64,000 nt of DNA from Megaustenia siamemsis (lineage: Eukaryota > Mollusca > Gastropoda > Stylommatophora > Ariophantidae), in the NCBI GenBank assembly GCA_032433765.1, contig JAVIAB010000008.1, forward strand, positions 37,769,491-37,833,490. Reading direction: 5' to 3'. Positions 25,601 through 37,600 of the stretch are shown here, in pieces (within the stretch, counting starts at the first letter, position 1; every line of letters starts with the position of its first letter). A program made the position numbers and the translations under genes. Under the pieces are notes generated by a model that was not told the origin of the DNA, ran no database searches, and was given only the letters and a program-made list of their open reading frames with translations.

Positions 25601-28600
25601 TCTAAGACAATGAACAATCTACGTGACAGGAAGCTAGACAGCTGTCACAAATTCATGCTCAAAGATGAATACAGTGTTATAATGTAGCTGCTGCATCCAG
25701 AAGCAACGAACAAAGTAGGTGGCAGGAAGAGAGACAGCTTTAGTAGAAGTTCAGGCTCAGTGATGAGTGTGAGCTTAGAATTAGTTGTGAACCACAGTAG
25801 CAACAAACCAATTACTTGACAGGGAGCTAGACAGCTTCACAAATTCATGCTCAATGATGAATACAATTGGTTATTGGTTCTATTGGTTATGGAAGGCCTC
25901 GGTATCACTGCAAACGAATTAAAATCCATAATCGCTCAACCGCCCGTGACAGTGGAATCATCTGAATTACTAATTCATCTCCCAAACAAAGAAAGGTAAT
26001 GTAGTTGCGGTATCCAGACGTAACGAACAAAGTAGGTGGCAGGAAGAGAGAGACGGCTTTAGTAGAAGTTCAGGTTCAGTGATGAGTGTGAGCTTAGAAT
26101 GTAGTTGTGAAACACGGTAGCAACGAACAAATTACTTGACAGGGAGCTAGACAGCTTCCCAAACTCATGCTCGATGATGAGTACGAGGTCATAATGTAGC
26201 TGTGACATCCCAACGCAACGAACAAAGTAGGTGACAGGAAGAGAGACAACTTGAGCGAGTTCAGGCTCACCGATGAGTACAATATTAAAGTGTAGTTGTA
26301 GGTTCCGAACCAACGTGGTTGCTGGCAAAGGGCATGAGTAGACAACTGTAGGAGAGTCAGCAGCATCGACCAGTGGCCTACCAAGTGAAGGGGTCATTTG
26401 GACATTAGCATGTGGAGTCAGAGGTGGGGCATGTGGGCGCCATGCAATGTGAGAAGGGCCTCTAGACACATGCTGTGGGTGTTTTTTGTGTAATTGTGAT
26501 GTGAGGTGGAAATTCATGCAAATAAACCTCGAGTGTATATGTTACCTGGTGTTCATTAACTATTTCCTAGCATGCAATATGTGTATGTCTGTGCCCAGTG
26601 AAGAACGAAACTGGGTGGGCCACCAAGCACAGGCCCATGAAGCAGAAGCAGTCGTCACATCAAACAGCGCGAAGTACCAGAGTATACAACCACATCGATT
26701 AATGGGGACCAAGCAGCAGTCCAGCCCTTAGCCGAGCTGATGGGTGTCAGTGCTGAGAGGGCAGTGCAGCGCCAGTGCAGTGTCCAGGCAAGGCGAGCTT
26801 CAAGATTAATCAACATCGGTCCATGAATAGGTCAACCCATACGGAACGGGCACCGGCCTGTATCAAGTGGGCTGATATGGGGTCAAGACGAGCTGTCCGG
26901 GCAAGATGCCACCGGCAATCTATGTGCCTGCAACGCCACAACAAGCGTTGAGGTCAAGGGTGCTCAATTCAATCATAAGTTCCAGTTGAGGTCAGCAAGG
27001 TACAGAGTGCTGTGTGATTTAAGAGCACTTACTGGTATATTTGGTGCCGTGACCTGCACTAGGTCAACTACAGGCAAAAATACAGTGTTCAACGAGGCGC
27101 GGAGTAAATTCTAAGGATCGTCAAGGAGGTGTTATTAGAATAATAATTGTTAGAATAATAAGTGTGGAATGAAAGTACGGTGAAAAAAAATTGTGTAAAA
27201 GTATTAGAGAGTGGAAAGAGGCGTGATGTTCATAATTGATATATCCACAGGTTTTTGAAAACAGAAAATGCAAGAAAGAAATGTAACAAGAATGAGAAAT
27301 ATCACAGTCGTGTGTGTCATGTAGTTTTTTTTAGTAGAGAGAATAAGAGAAACAGATATTGGAAAATGGGAACAGGGAGTAGGATAGGAATAAAGAAGTA
27401 GATTTATAAAGAAATATGACACACATGGCTGGGATATGAGGAAATTGAAGAAGTATTGATTTGTTGTAATGTAATGTAAACAAACAAGTGGCATAAGTAA
27501 ATTGATAAATGTTATGCATGTTATGAACAAACATACCAGTTGATGGTAATATATTGTACAGATTGATTACAGAGAAGTGCGATAAGATAACACACGGGAG
27601 GAAGAGCACACAGAGAGTAATTATAGGTTTGTTGTCTTAAATAGGGGGTATTATATAGGGCAGAAGATAATAGTGGGAATAAGGGAGAAAAGTAGTTAGA
27701 TTAGAGGTGAAAACAAAATGGAAGGAGTAAGCCAAGAGGGATATATGTGGCAAGCTATGCAGAAAATGGGAGAAGTAGTGGAAAAGTTAGGTAACAGTCT
27801 GCAATTGCAGGAGATAAATAGAAGAATTCCAGTGTTTTTGGAGACCCACAAAGGTTCGATGACTGGGTAAATTCGATCGAATTTTGGGGGAAAAGTAAAA
27901 AGTTAGGACAAACAGAGTGGAAAGAATTACCATTAGCCACTAGCCAAGGAGGGGTAGCAAATTGTGTTAGGAGGAGGATAGAAGAAATGAAAGAAGAACC
28001 ATGGTATGAATTTAAAGCATATTTAGCTAAGAGGTATGCGAAATATAGAGATGAATAACATGCGATCATGAAATTGACAGGGGCGCAGCAGGGGAGGAAT
28101 GAGACAATACAAGAGTGTGGGGAAAGAATAAGGGAAATGGCGGAGCAAGGTTTTGGACAGGGGGCAGAAACAGAACAAATAAGTAAACTCTTGATAGCAA
28201 CGTTCATAACAAGAATAAAAAAACAAAGGGTTAAAGGTGATGTTAGCAAGAAAGAAAGTGACAACAATATCACAATTAATAAGTGCAGCGATAGAAGAGG
28301 AGGGTATTACGAAGAGATTTGAAGAAGAACAAAGCCAAGATAGGGAAGCGAATACAAGTAACAGACAAGAAAGCCCCATGGAAATAGATCACACAAGGCA
28401 AAGAAATATGGAACATGGGGATAGACAGGTAGTGAATATCATTCAGGAGACAAGGAGATGATATAGATGTGGTAGGAGAGGGCATATTGTGAGGCAATGT
28501 CGAGAAGGATTAAGTAGACAAGAACCAAGAGGAAGATATCAGAGAGTGGGAAACGAATATAGTACTCAAAGAGGCAGGCGGTTTTGAGTACAAAAGAAAT

Positions 28601-31600
28601 GCCTGAGCAGTTTGGAAAGACAGAGATATAAGGAGATAGAGGAATTAACAGTGAATGGAGCAGAAATACAGAAGTAAGACCAATCAAACTAAAAAAGGAG
28701 AGAGAAGAGCAACTAGTGAAACAGATACAGACAAATGAAAGTGATAGGAAGCAGATACAAAAGTTAGTGTTGAGCAATCATGACATGTTTGCCTTAACAA
28801 CTTTTGAACTAGGAAGGACACAAACAGTAGATTTAGAAATAGATACGGGGACAGCAGAACCAACGAATATAAGAACATATAGAACATATAGAACACCATT
28901 AAAGGATAGGGAGGTGGTAGAGAAAACTATAGAAGAAATGTTGAAAGCAGGAAACGTAAGGGTTCAGGTAAATAGTATTCTAGGGAAAGAAGCAGTTATT
29001 GGTGGGTAAGATAGGATTGTAGAGAGTGAGTAAAGAGAGAAAGGAAACAGGCGGTGGCGAACATGAGAACGTCCGATTATGTTGGGACGTATAAAAGTAA
29101 TCAATGTAATGCCGAAAGGCTAACTGCCCGGAAGGGGCAGATTGCATAAAGATATATAGTGAAGAGTAAGAAGAGGGTAGTAGCGAAGTTTTAATCCGAA
29201 ATGGATAGGCTACATAGAAGTAAGCAAGCAAGAAGCAATTGAGTATATTGTGGGGAGGCCTGTGAGGTAAAATATTTGGCAGAATAGGAGAATTATGCCA
29301 CGTATTCATATAAGAAGAGTAGAGAGGTGTAGTGCCAGGAGTGTAATCCGGAAGTAATAGACTACACAGAGGATCTATTGTATAGACAAGAGGGAATATA
29401 TTGCAGAATGCAATGAAGAAATATTGGTAGATGGCCTAGAGCAGTAAAGGAGAGTTAGGGGAAGAGTATGGGTAGAGTCGTTGCAGAAATCCAAAATACG
29501 TAAGGTCACCTTTGTCTATGTCCCTGGACATGCGGGAGTACGGGGAAATGAAAGAGCGGACAGGTTGGCTAGCTGCGCTGTCGTTGAGGACGGGCAACCA
29601 ATGGTTCAGGCAGACATCATCAATGCCCTCCGAGATGTGGGAAGAGCACAGGACTTCGACAAACACAGATCCACGTCACTTCTTCGGATGATGGAAATGG
29701 GAGTTAAGATGGGCACAGCCAGAAATGAGAAACTTAGTGGCCGTGTTAGAAGACTTATCAACCAACATAGAACTGGAGTTGTCAGACGCTGGACACTGAG
29801 GGAATTGCTGAGGAGGGGATCTGAGCACCTATGGACATGATCGGAGTGCAATGATGATGACCAGCAAATAACTCAATAGGGGAAGAGTGTATAGAAATAT
29901 GCAGAGGATAATGGCCATTTGACAAAGAGAGGTTGTGTGGGACTTTAGTTTAGTGATGAAAAAATGGAGTATTGGAAATAGACAAGTGATGGAGGCCTTG
30001 GTCTGCGGGTTCCATAGGGCCTATAATAGAATAGTATGTAAACAATGCTGACGACATAGACCGACAGAGACACTGCATGAGGAGAGAAGAAATAACTGTA
30101 GAAACAAAATAGATTGGGTTAAGATATACTAAAGGAGGGTCCAGATAGAAGTTAGGAAAAGGGAGAGATAAAATTGAGTAATAGAAGGACCAAAGGGTAG
30201 AGAAAGTGAAGGAGAGAGTAGAACGAGGGTGGTACGGGTTAGTTATTAAGGATAGATAAATAACTAGGAGGAGATATGGAGGCAGTGAAGCAGTGAGTAT
30301 AAAGTGGGAGACAAATGGGAGTGTATGGTAGAAGTTGAGGAAAGAGGAAGAAGGGTGAACTAAAATAGAATCATTGAGTCCACGGGGAAATGTGATTAGT
30401 AGTAAAGAGGGGGGCCAAGCAGCAGTCCAGCCCTTAGCCGAGCTGACTATTGCCAGTGCAGTGTCCAGGCAAGGCGAGCTTCAAGATTAATCAACATCGA
30501 GTCCACGAATAGGTCAACCCGTACGGAACGGGGACCAGCCTGTATCAAGTGGGCTGATACGAGGTCAAGACGAGCTGTTCGGGGCAAGATGCCACCGCAA
30601 TCTACGTGCCTGCAACGCCACAACATGCGCTGAGGTCAAAGGTGTTCAATTCGATCATAAGTTCCAGTTGAGGTCAGCAAGGTACAGAGTGCTGTGTGAT
30701 TTAAGAGCACTTACTGGTATACCTGCCCATATGCCTTTGCTGCTGTACCTGGAAAAGCCATCTTATATGTAAACTGGTGTGGACATGTGTATACCATTAC
30801 TTCACAGAATGACTATATGTACAGAAAAACAAAAGACTGAATATGAATTAACGATTTTGGAGGCTGGTGATGACAAACCAGCACTCCAGTTGTTAATGTC
30901 ATACATTAGCTCACAAGGTGGGAGTTAAAAATAGAAACATTGGTACTAAAAGTTCTTCTTAATCACAGTTATTCTAATATGTTTCTAGCTATTCATTACA
31001 CACTGTCCGAAATGAAATTATTATAATTTTAGCTCATTCAACATGTGGCTCCTAACTATAGATATCTGTCGTCATCACTTCTACTATTTAGAAGTAATAT
31101 TCTAACCTATCTAGTTATTCTGTCTGTCTGTCTATTGACCTTTCGAGCCGTACCCAGCCCATAGGGCATAGACCTAGATACTCTTTCTCTTATCTCAATT
31201 TTTATTCTAGCAGTTTTCAATCCTTGTAAAAATCTCTTATTAAATCTCGCCATTTGTCTCTGTTCTGTGCAAGCAACTCTATCTCACTGACAGAGCCGAT
31301 TCCTGCTGCTCTTGCCTCTCTGATCAATGTTCTTTTCAATGTCTCTTTGGGTCAGCCTCATTTTCTCTTGCCTGTTGTTTCCCACATGAAGGCTTGCTTT
31401 GCTATTCGGTTATTATCTCTCCTCATCACATGTCCAACATATGACCATTGTCTTTTCTTGATTACTGAAGATATTAGATTGGCGATTTCTATCATTTCTT
31501 TGTTTGTTTTGAATTCATTCCATGCTATGCCAAGTATTTTCCTTAGACATTTATTTTCGAATGCGTTCAACTTTGTTTCTATGTCTCCCTACTCTGAACT

Positions 31601-34600
31601 ATTTCTCTACCACTACTTGAAAAACACTATCTCTATCATAGTATCACCTTACACTTAACCACACAAACCACCAGGGTCTGTGGACTGGGACAAGTGCTAG
31701 TATGCACCCACAGTGACTGCTCCTCCCTCTCTCTTTCATCATGTATTCAACATTCTAACAACAAGCCTACTTTGTTACAACAGTGTTCACATTTTACAAT
31801 GACCAATATCACATTTTTATGGATAATGTGGTCAGCATCTTGAACGGTTTAATAGATTTTGAAGCTGAAACACCAGCAGCAGAATTAGATGTAAATTTAG
31901 ATGACTTCACCTTGAGTGAAATAGAAACCACCTTAAAGCTAATGACCAATAACAAGGCTGCTGGAGAGGATAAGTTAACAGCTGAGATCCTCAAGGCAAT
32001 TGATAGCCATAATTTAATACATCTCCAAAAAATGTTCAACATCATTTGGAAAACAGAGAAGACGCCTCATAAATGGAAAAAAGGAATCATTGTTAAGATC
32101 CCAAAAAAGGGCAATCTTAGAGATTGTAACAACTGGAGAGGCGTGACACTTTTGTCAGTTGCCTCAAAGTTATTCTGTAAAATCATCCTAAATAGAATAA
32201 AGGATTCAATAGATACAGTAATGCGTGAAGAACAGGCTGGGTTTAGAAAAGGGAGAAGCTGTCTTGACCACATTTTCACTCTACGACTTATATTGGAGGA
32301 ACACATTGAAAAGCAAAACCTTTTGTACTTAACTTCATCGACTTCAAAAAAGCATTTGATAGTATTCATAGAGATTCTTTGTGGAAAATTCTGAAGCAAT
32401 ATGGTTTACCATCAAAAATCATAAATATTATCAAAGACATGTATGATGGTTACACATGTGCAGTTCGAACAGAGGAAGGACTGAGCGAATGTTTCCCAAT
32501 AGAAACTGGGGTTAAACAAGGATGTATTTTATCGCCCTTGTTATTTGGAATTGTTATGGACTTCATAATGAAGAAATGCTGCACTGGTAATAAAGGCATC
32601 GAATGGATACAAGGAGACCATTTGGAGGACCTGGACTTTGCTGATGACATAGTTCTCATCAGCAGTCAGATAAAAACGATGCAGGAAAACACAAATGAAC
32701 TATCATCAATAGCCAGCAAAATTGGGCTTGAGGTCAATCATGAAAGACTAAAGTCATGAAAAGTTTAATTCCAACAAGTGACAAAATATACATGGAAAAC
32801 AAACCAGTAGAAGAGATCGATCACTTTATCTATCTTGGAAGTCACATTGATCGAGAAGGGGATACGAGCAAAGAAATTAGAATCAGACTGGCTAAAGCAG
32901 CAATGTCTTTCAGAAGCCTTGAAAAGTTGTGGAAATCAAAACTCATTAGCACAAACACAAAACTTAGGCTATTCAAATCAAATGTACTATCAACCCTTAC
33001 GTATGCGTGTGAAAGCTGGAAAACAACAAGAGATATAGAAACAAAGTTGAACGCATTCGAAAATAAATGTCTAAGGAAAATACTTGGTATAGAATGGAAC
33101 GAATTCAAAACAAACGAGGAAATTAGAGAAATCGCCAATCAACCACTAATATCTTCAGTAATAAAGAAAAGACGATGGTCATACGTTGGACATGTGATGA
33201 GAAGAGATAATAATCGAATAGCAAAGCAAGCCCTCATATGGGAAACAACAGGTAAAAGAAAAAGAGGAAGACCCAGGGAGACACTGAGAAGAACATTGAT
33301 GAGAGAGGCAAGAGCAGCAGGAATCGGCTCCCTCAATGAGATAGAACTGCTTGCACAGAACAGAGACAGATGGCGAGATTTGATAAAATATCTTTAAAAG
33401 AAAACTGCTAGAACAAAAATTCATATAGGAGAAGGTGTATCTTGGTCTACGCCCTATGGGCCGGTTACGGCTCGAAAGGTCAATAGATAGATAGATAGAT
33501 CTTGAACTAGTGAAGAAATAAGAGAAATGACAAAGCATCATATATATCAACTATAGCCAAGAGAAGGTTTTTATATGTTGACCATGTGATGAGAAAAGAC
33601 AACAAGAGAATCTCAAAGTAAGCCCCTAAATGGGAACCAGAGAGTAAAAGAAAAAGAGGCTTACATAGAGAACACAAAAAAGAACACTGAGGTGAGAGGT
33701 AACAACAGCAGGCATCAGCTTACTTGCCAAAATTAAACAACTTGTCAAGAAGAGGGATGTATGGTGAGATACAATGCAGTTCCTGTGCAAGGTATGACAC
33801 ATGAAAACAAAGATCTTTGAACTTGTCTAGAATTTCTGCCTTATTTTGGTTTGAAAAGACAAACAATAGATATTTATGGACTACTTTTCCAGAAAAATCT
33901 GGCACTTATTCAAGGCTAAGTGAACCTTTGGGCTGTTGATGAGGATTGAGCTAGGACATCTTGTCCTTACCAGTCTAGTTCACTAACCACTGAGCCACTC
34001 AGGATTCATGGTACGGCCTGTATATACAATACATATTTAAGCTTTCATTATTGCTAAATTTCCAGTACCAGTGGATCAAGCGATACAGCGAAGACGATGG
34101 CGCTGGATAGGACACACACTGCAGAAGCCAACTGAGACTATTACACAACAGGCCCTTTTTTGGAATCCCCAGGGGAAAAGACAAAGAGGAACACCAAGAA
34201 ATTCTTGCAGAAGACAGACAGAAGCAGAGATGAAGATGATGGGGAAGACATGGAATGATCTTAAAAGAATGGCAAGAAATAGAATGACTTGGAAAGTGTT
34301 TGTTGAAGACCTAAGCTCTTCAGAGAGCTGAAAGGTAGAAGAAGATTGCTAAAATTCACCAAAAACTATAGAATTTTATTGAATTATGTTGAAAGTTTAA
34401 AGATAAAGGTAAAGTATGAGACTTGAATCGTCTTAAGACACAATTTTTCACCCATATGTGCTTGGCCGCCTATCCAGAAGTGTTCGGAGACTTCTGTATA
34501 GTGTCGCTTCAAACATCAAAACTCATGATGCGAGTCGGCATTCCTCACCTTCCCAGAGTATTACCCTGGTGCTCATTACTGGGGAGCCGCGATAGCTCAG

Positions 34601-37600
34601 TGGTTACTGAACTGGACCACAAAGGACAAGAGGTCGGGTTCGATCCTGACCGACTGCTTCCAGGTTCACCCAGCCTTAAATGGGTACCGGATTTTTTTAT
34701 GGGAAAGTAAAGCGGCACAGGATAATACCAACCACATTACTCCAAAAAGCATATGCCGAAGGTCTGTAAAAAATTATGGTCACTAACACCATATTCCCTA
34801 TACGCCGCATGGTGTGACAGGGCTCTTTACTTTTTTTTTTTTTTTTTTACTTATATGGGGGGGAAACCATTGTTGCACTAGCAATAAAAAGAATACAGAA
34901 CAAAATTATAATGCATCTAATCCTTCCTTTTCTTGGCCACAGGCCAAAAATATGTACAACTCACATTGCTTCCAGCAGGAATCGAACACATTATCTGAAC
35001 ATCGGTATCCCGGTCAGGTGGTTTTCCCAACTAGGCTACCAAGGCTCCCATGTTTATACATTCTAAATAGCTGTGCTTACCTTCTTGTATAGCTTCATCT
35101 GTAGGAACTGAAAATATAAAAATTTTGATAAAGAAAAACATTTTGGTATATCATTTCATCAACTTGATTAGAGCAGACAAACAATTCTAGCTTTCAAAGA
35201 TTCTTCAGATGCATTTCCTTGACAACTACTTCTCATCATAGTTGTCCTTAAATGGAAGTTAAGTTGGTGTCAATGTGTTTTGTTAACATTTACAGTAGGA
35301 TGTGATGCTTTGGCCTAACAAATCAGACTTCAGGAAGATGTTTTTGGGTATCAGGTTGTCTTCTTTTTCAATTCCTGGTCATTTCGCCAGACTGATTAGT
35401 CTGTTTTCTGGGAAAGTATAGTATGATCTTGATCAGTTCTAGTTCACTGATCCTAACACAAGACGTGATCTATGAGTCAATGATTACTTTCAGTACTGGT
35501 GTTCTTAGGTATCTTGAGTCAGAAAGATAATCAAATAAAGAGCAGGTACAATTTCATGACTAACATTATTTCATGTAGAGTGGTGATTCATGTGATCAGA
35601 AAGGATGGCTAAGAGTCAGATGAATACAGAAGATCACACAAAATTGCCAGCTTTAAGTGGGGTTGGCTGCCACTGGAAAAAAGAAAGAAACAATTGATAA
35701 ATCTACAACCTAAAGGCTGTAGAACTTCAAACTAAGCACATTCTTCCTTAGAAGTAGGGACAATTCTATCTAATGTTCTTTCAAATTGAAGATGGCACAT
35801 AGGGCAGAAGTGAAAAATTATCTATGACAGATGATCTGTGCTATTAAACATGAGACTTTACTCATTGTGTCTTGCCACATGTCCCTGATCTGGGCTAACC
35901 TCTTAACCTCGGCTAGGGAGCTCAATGCCGTTATCAATGCAACTTGTGTCAGTGTTCTACCCCTTTTTCTTTTGTCTGCTGTTTCCCGTTTGTTGCACAG
36001 GTTGCTTTACCAATCTCTTGTTATCTCTTCTCATTACATGGCCAAGAAAAGCCTATCTTCTTTTCTTAACTACTGATACTGTTAGATGTTCTTACCTCTG
36101 TGTTAGTCTTGAATTCAGTCAATGATAAGTTAAAAAAAAAACGTAGCGGTTCCCTCTGTGCCTCTTACACATTGAAAATTTGGTGTTAAATGACCATATT
36201 TTTATATGACCACAGCACAATTTGGGGAGCCGCGATAGCTCAGTGGTTAGTGAACTGAACTACAAAGGACAAGAGGTAGGGTTTGATCCCAACTGACGGC
36301 TTCCGGTTCACCAGCCTTTAATGTGTACTGGATTTTTTTCCAGGAAAGCAAAGCAGCACGGGCGTAATACCGACCACATTACCCCAAAAATCATGTGCCA
36401 AAGGTCTGTAAAATTTACAGTCACTAACATCATATTACGAGCCGCGATAGCTCAGTGGTTAGTGAACTGAACTACGAAGGACAAGAGGTAGGGTTCGATC
36501 CCAACCGACGGCTTCCAGGTTCACCCAGCCTTTAATGGGTACCGGATTTCTTTTCTGGGAAAGTAAAGCGGCACGGGCGTAATACCGACCACATTACCCC
36601 AAAAATCATGTGCCGAAGGTCTGTAAAATTTATGGTCACTAACACCATATTCCCTATAGGCCACTTGGCGTGACGGGGGCACTTTACTTTTTTTTTTTTA
36701 ACATCATATTCCCTATAGGCTACTTGGCGTGATGGGGGCACTTTACTTTTTTTTAACATCATATTGATGATATTCCCTATATACCACTTGGCGTGACGGG
36801 GGCACTTTACTTTTTTTTACAGCACAATTAAAGTGATATGGCACAGGTATCACACTGGGAATTGAACCCTAACCTTTCTAATCAGGAAACAAGCACACTA
36901 ACCACTCAGCCACCAAGGCTCCATTCACACAAGGTACACAAAGTATTTTCATGAAGCCTTTGTTTTCAATGCATCTAATTTATTTTCCATTTCTGTAGTT
37001 ATTTTCCAGATCCCACATAAATGATTAAAGGTGATTAATACATTTGATATGAGGGACAATTAAGAGAAGGTAAATAAGAATTTTATGTATCCAGCAAGCT
37101 ACAGAAGAAATAGGAAGACATTTTATTAACTTCCTAAAGAGGCTGACCACCTTAAGATCTGTCTCAGGAAAGTGGGGCCAATAACTAGTAACTAATCAAG
37201 AAAGGAGATGAAGAAATATTGGGAAAAAACAAAATCAAGAGAACAATTGAGAAAACAAAACTTAGTAGAAAACAAAGTATTCCAACTTTCCTCTTCTCTT
37301 GATGTGTCTGAAAAATGTTGATTGTTACTTTCTGATGTTTTTTATGAGTTCCCTTTTTGTGTTGCCCTCTTTTAGAATTTCCACATTGGTCTTTTTAGCT
37401 GCCCAGGGAACTTTCAACATTCTTTTGAGAAATCCCATCTCTGTCGCCTCTAATCGTCTTTTTACTTGTTTGTCTACTGTCCATGATTCACTTCAATAGG
37501 TCAGAATGGTTCTATATAGCACCGGTGAACTCTCTCACTTCTGTTGACATAGACTTATTGCATAAGGCGTTTTTAATTTTCTGAAATGCTATTTTGAACT

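Larger units (their letters stand above)
24922..30720 (+). mobile_element. decayed Ty3/gypsy-like LTR retrotransposon with unequal LTRs
   Basis: Two matching terminal blocks bound it: 24922-27039 (5' LTR, about 2.1 kb) and about 30282-30720 (3' LTR, about 0.44 kb). A primer-binding-like tggtgccgtgacc follows the 5' LTR, and a purine-rich ggaggagatatggaggca precedes the 3' LTR. The interior has a gag-like frame from 27718, full of stops. Near 28465 is a nucleocapsid zinc-knuckle motif whose first Cys codon position reads TGA. At 28730-28960 is the segment before the reverse transcriptase of gypsy elements ([20 protein letters not shown], then [19 protein letters not shown]). Most of pol is missing. 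A LINE F fragment is inserted at 29466-29877. Non-functional. Confidence 0.8.

Noticed and set aside
27204..28899. Minus-strand hydrophobic ORFs resembling membrane proteins
   Set aside because: They are antisense shadows of the purine-rich gag/pol remnant of the LTR element.
36440..36515. tRNA-gene-like A and B boxes in the repeated gagccgcgatagctcag segments
   Set aside because: The same sequence recurs at 34583, 36223, 36438 and 40895 with a long shared non-tRNA body and T-run, and the cloverleaf arms do not pair well. It is a tRNA-derived SINE, not a tRNA gene.
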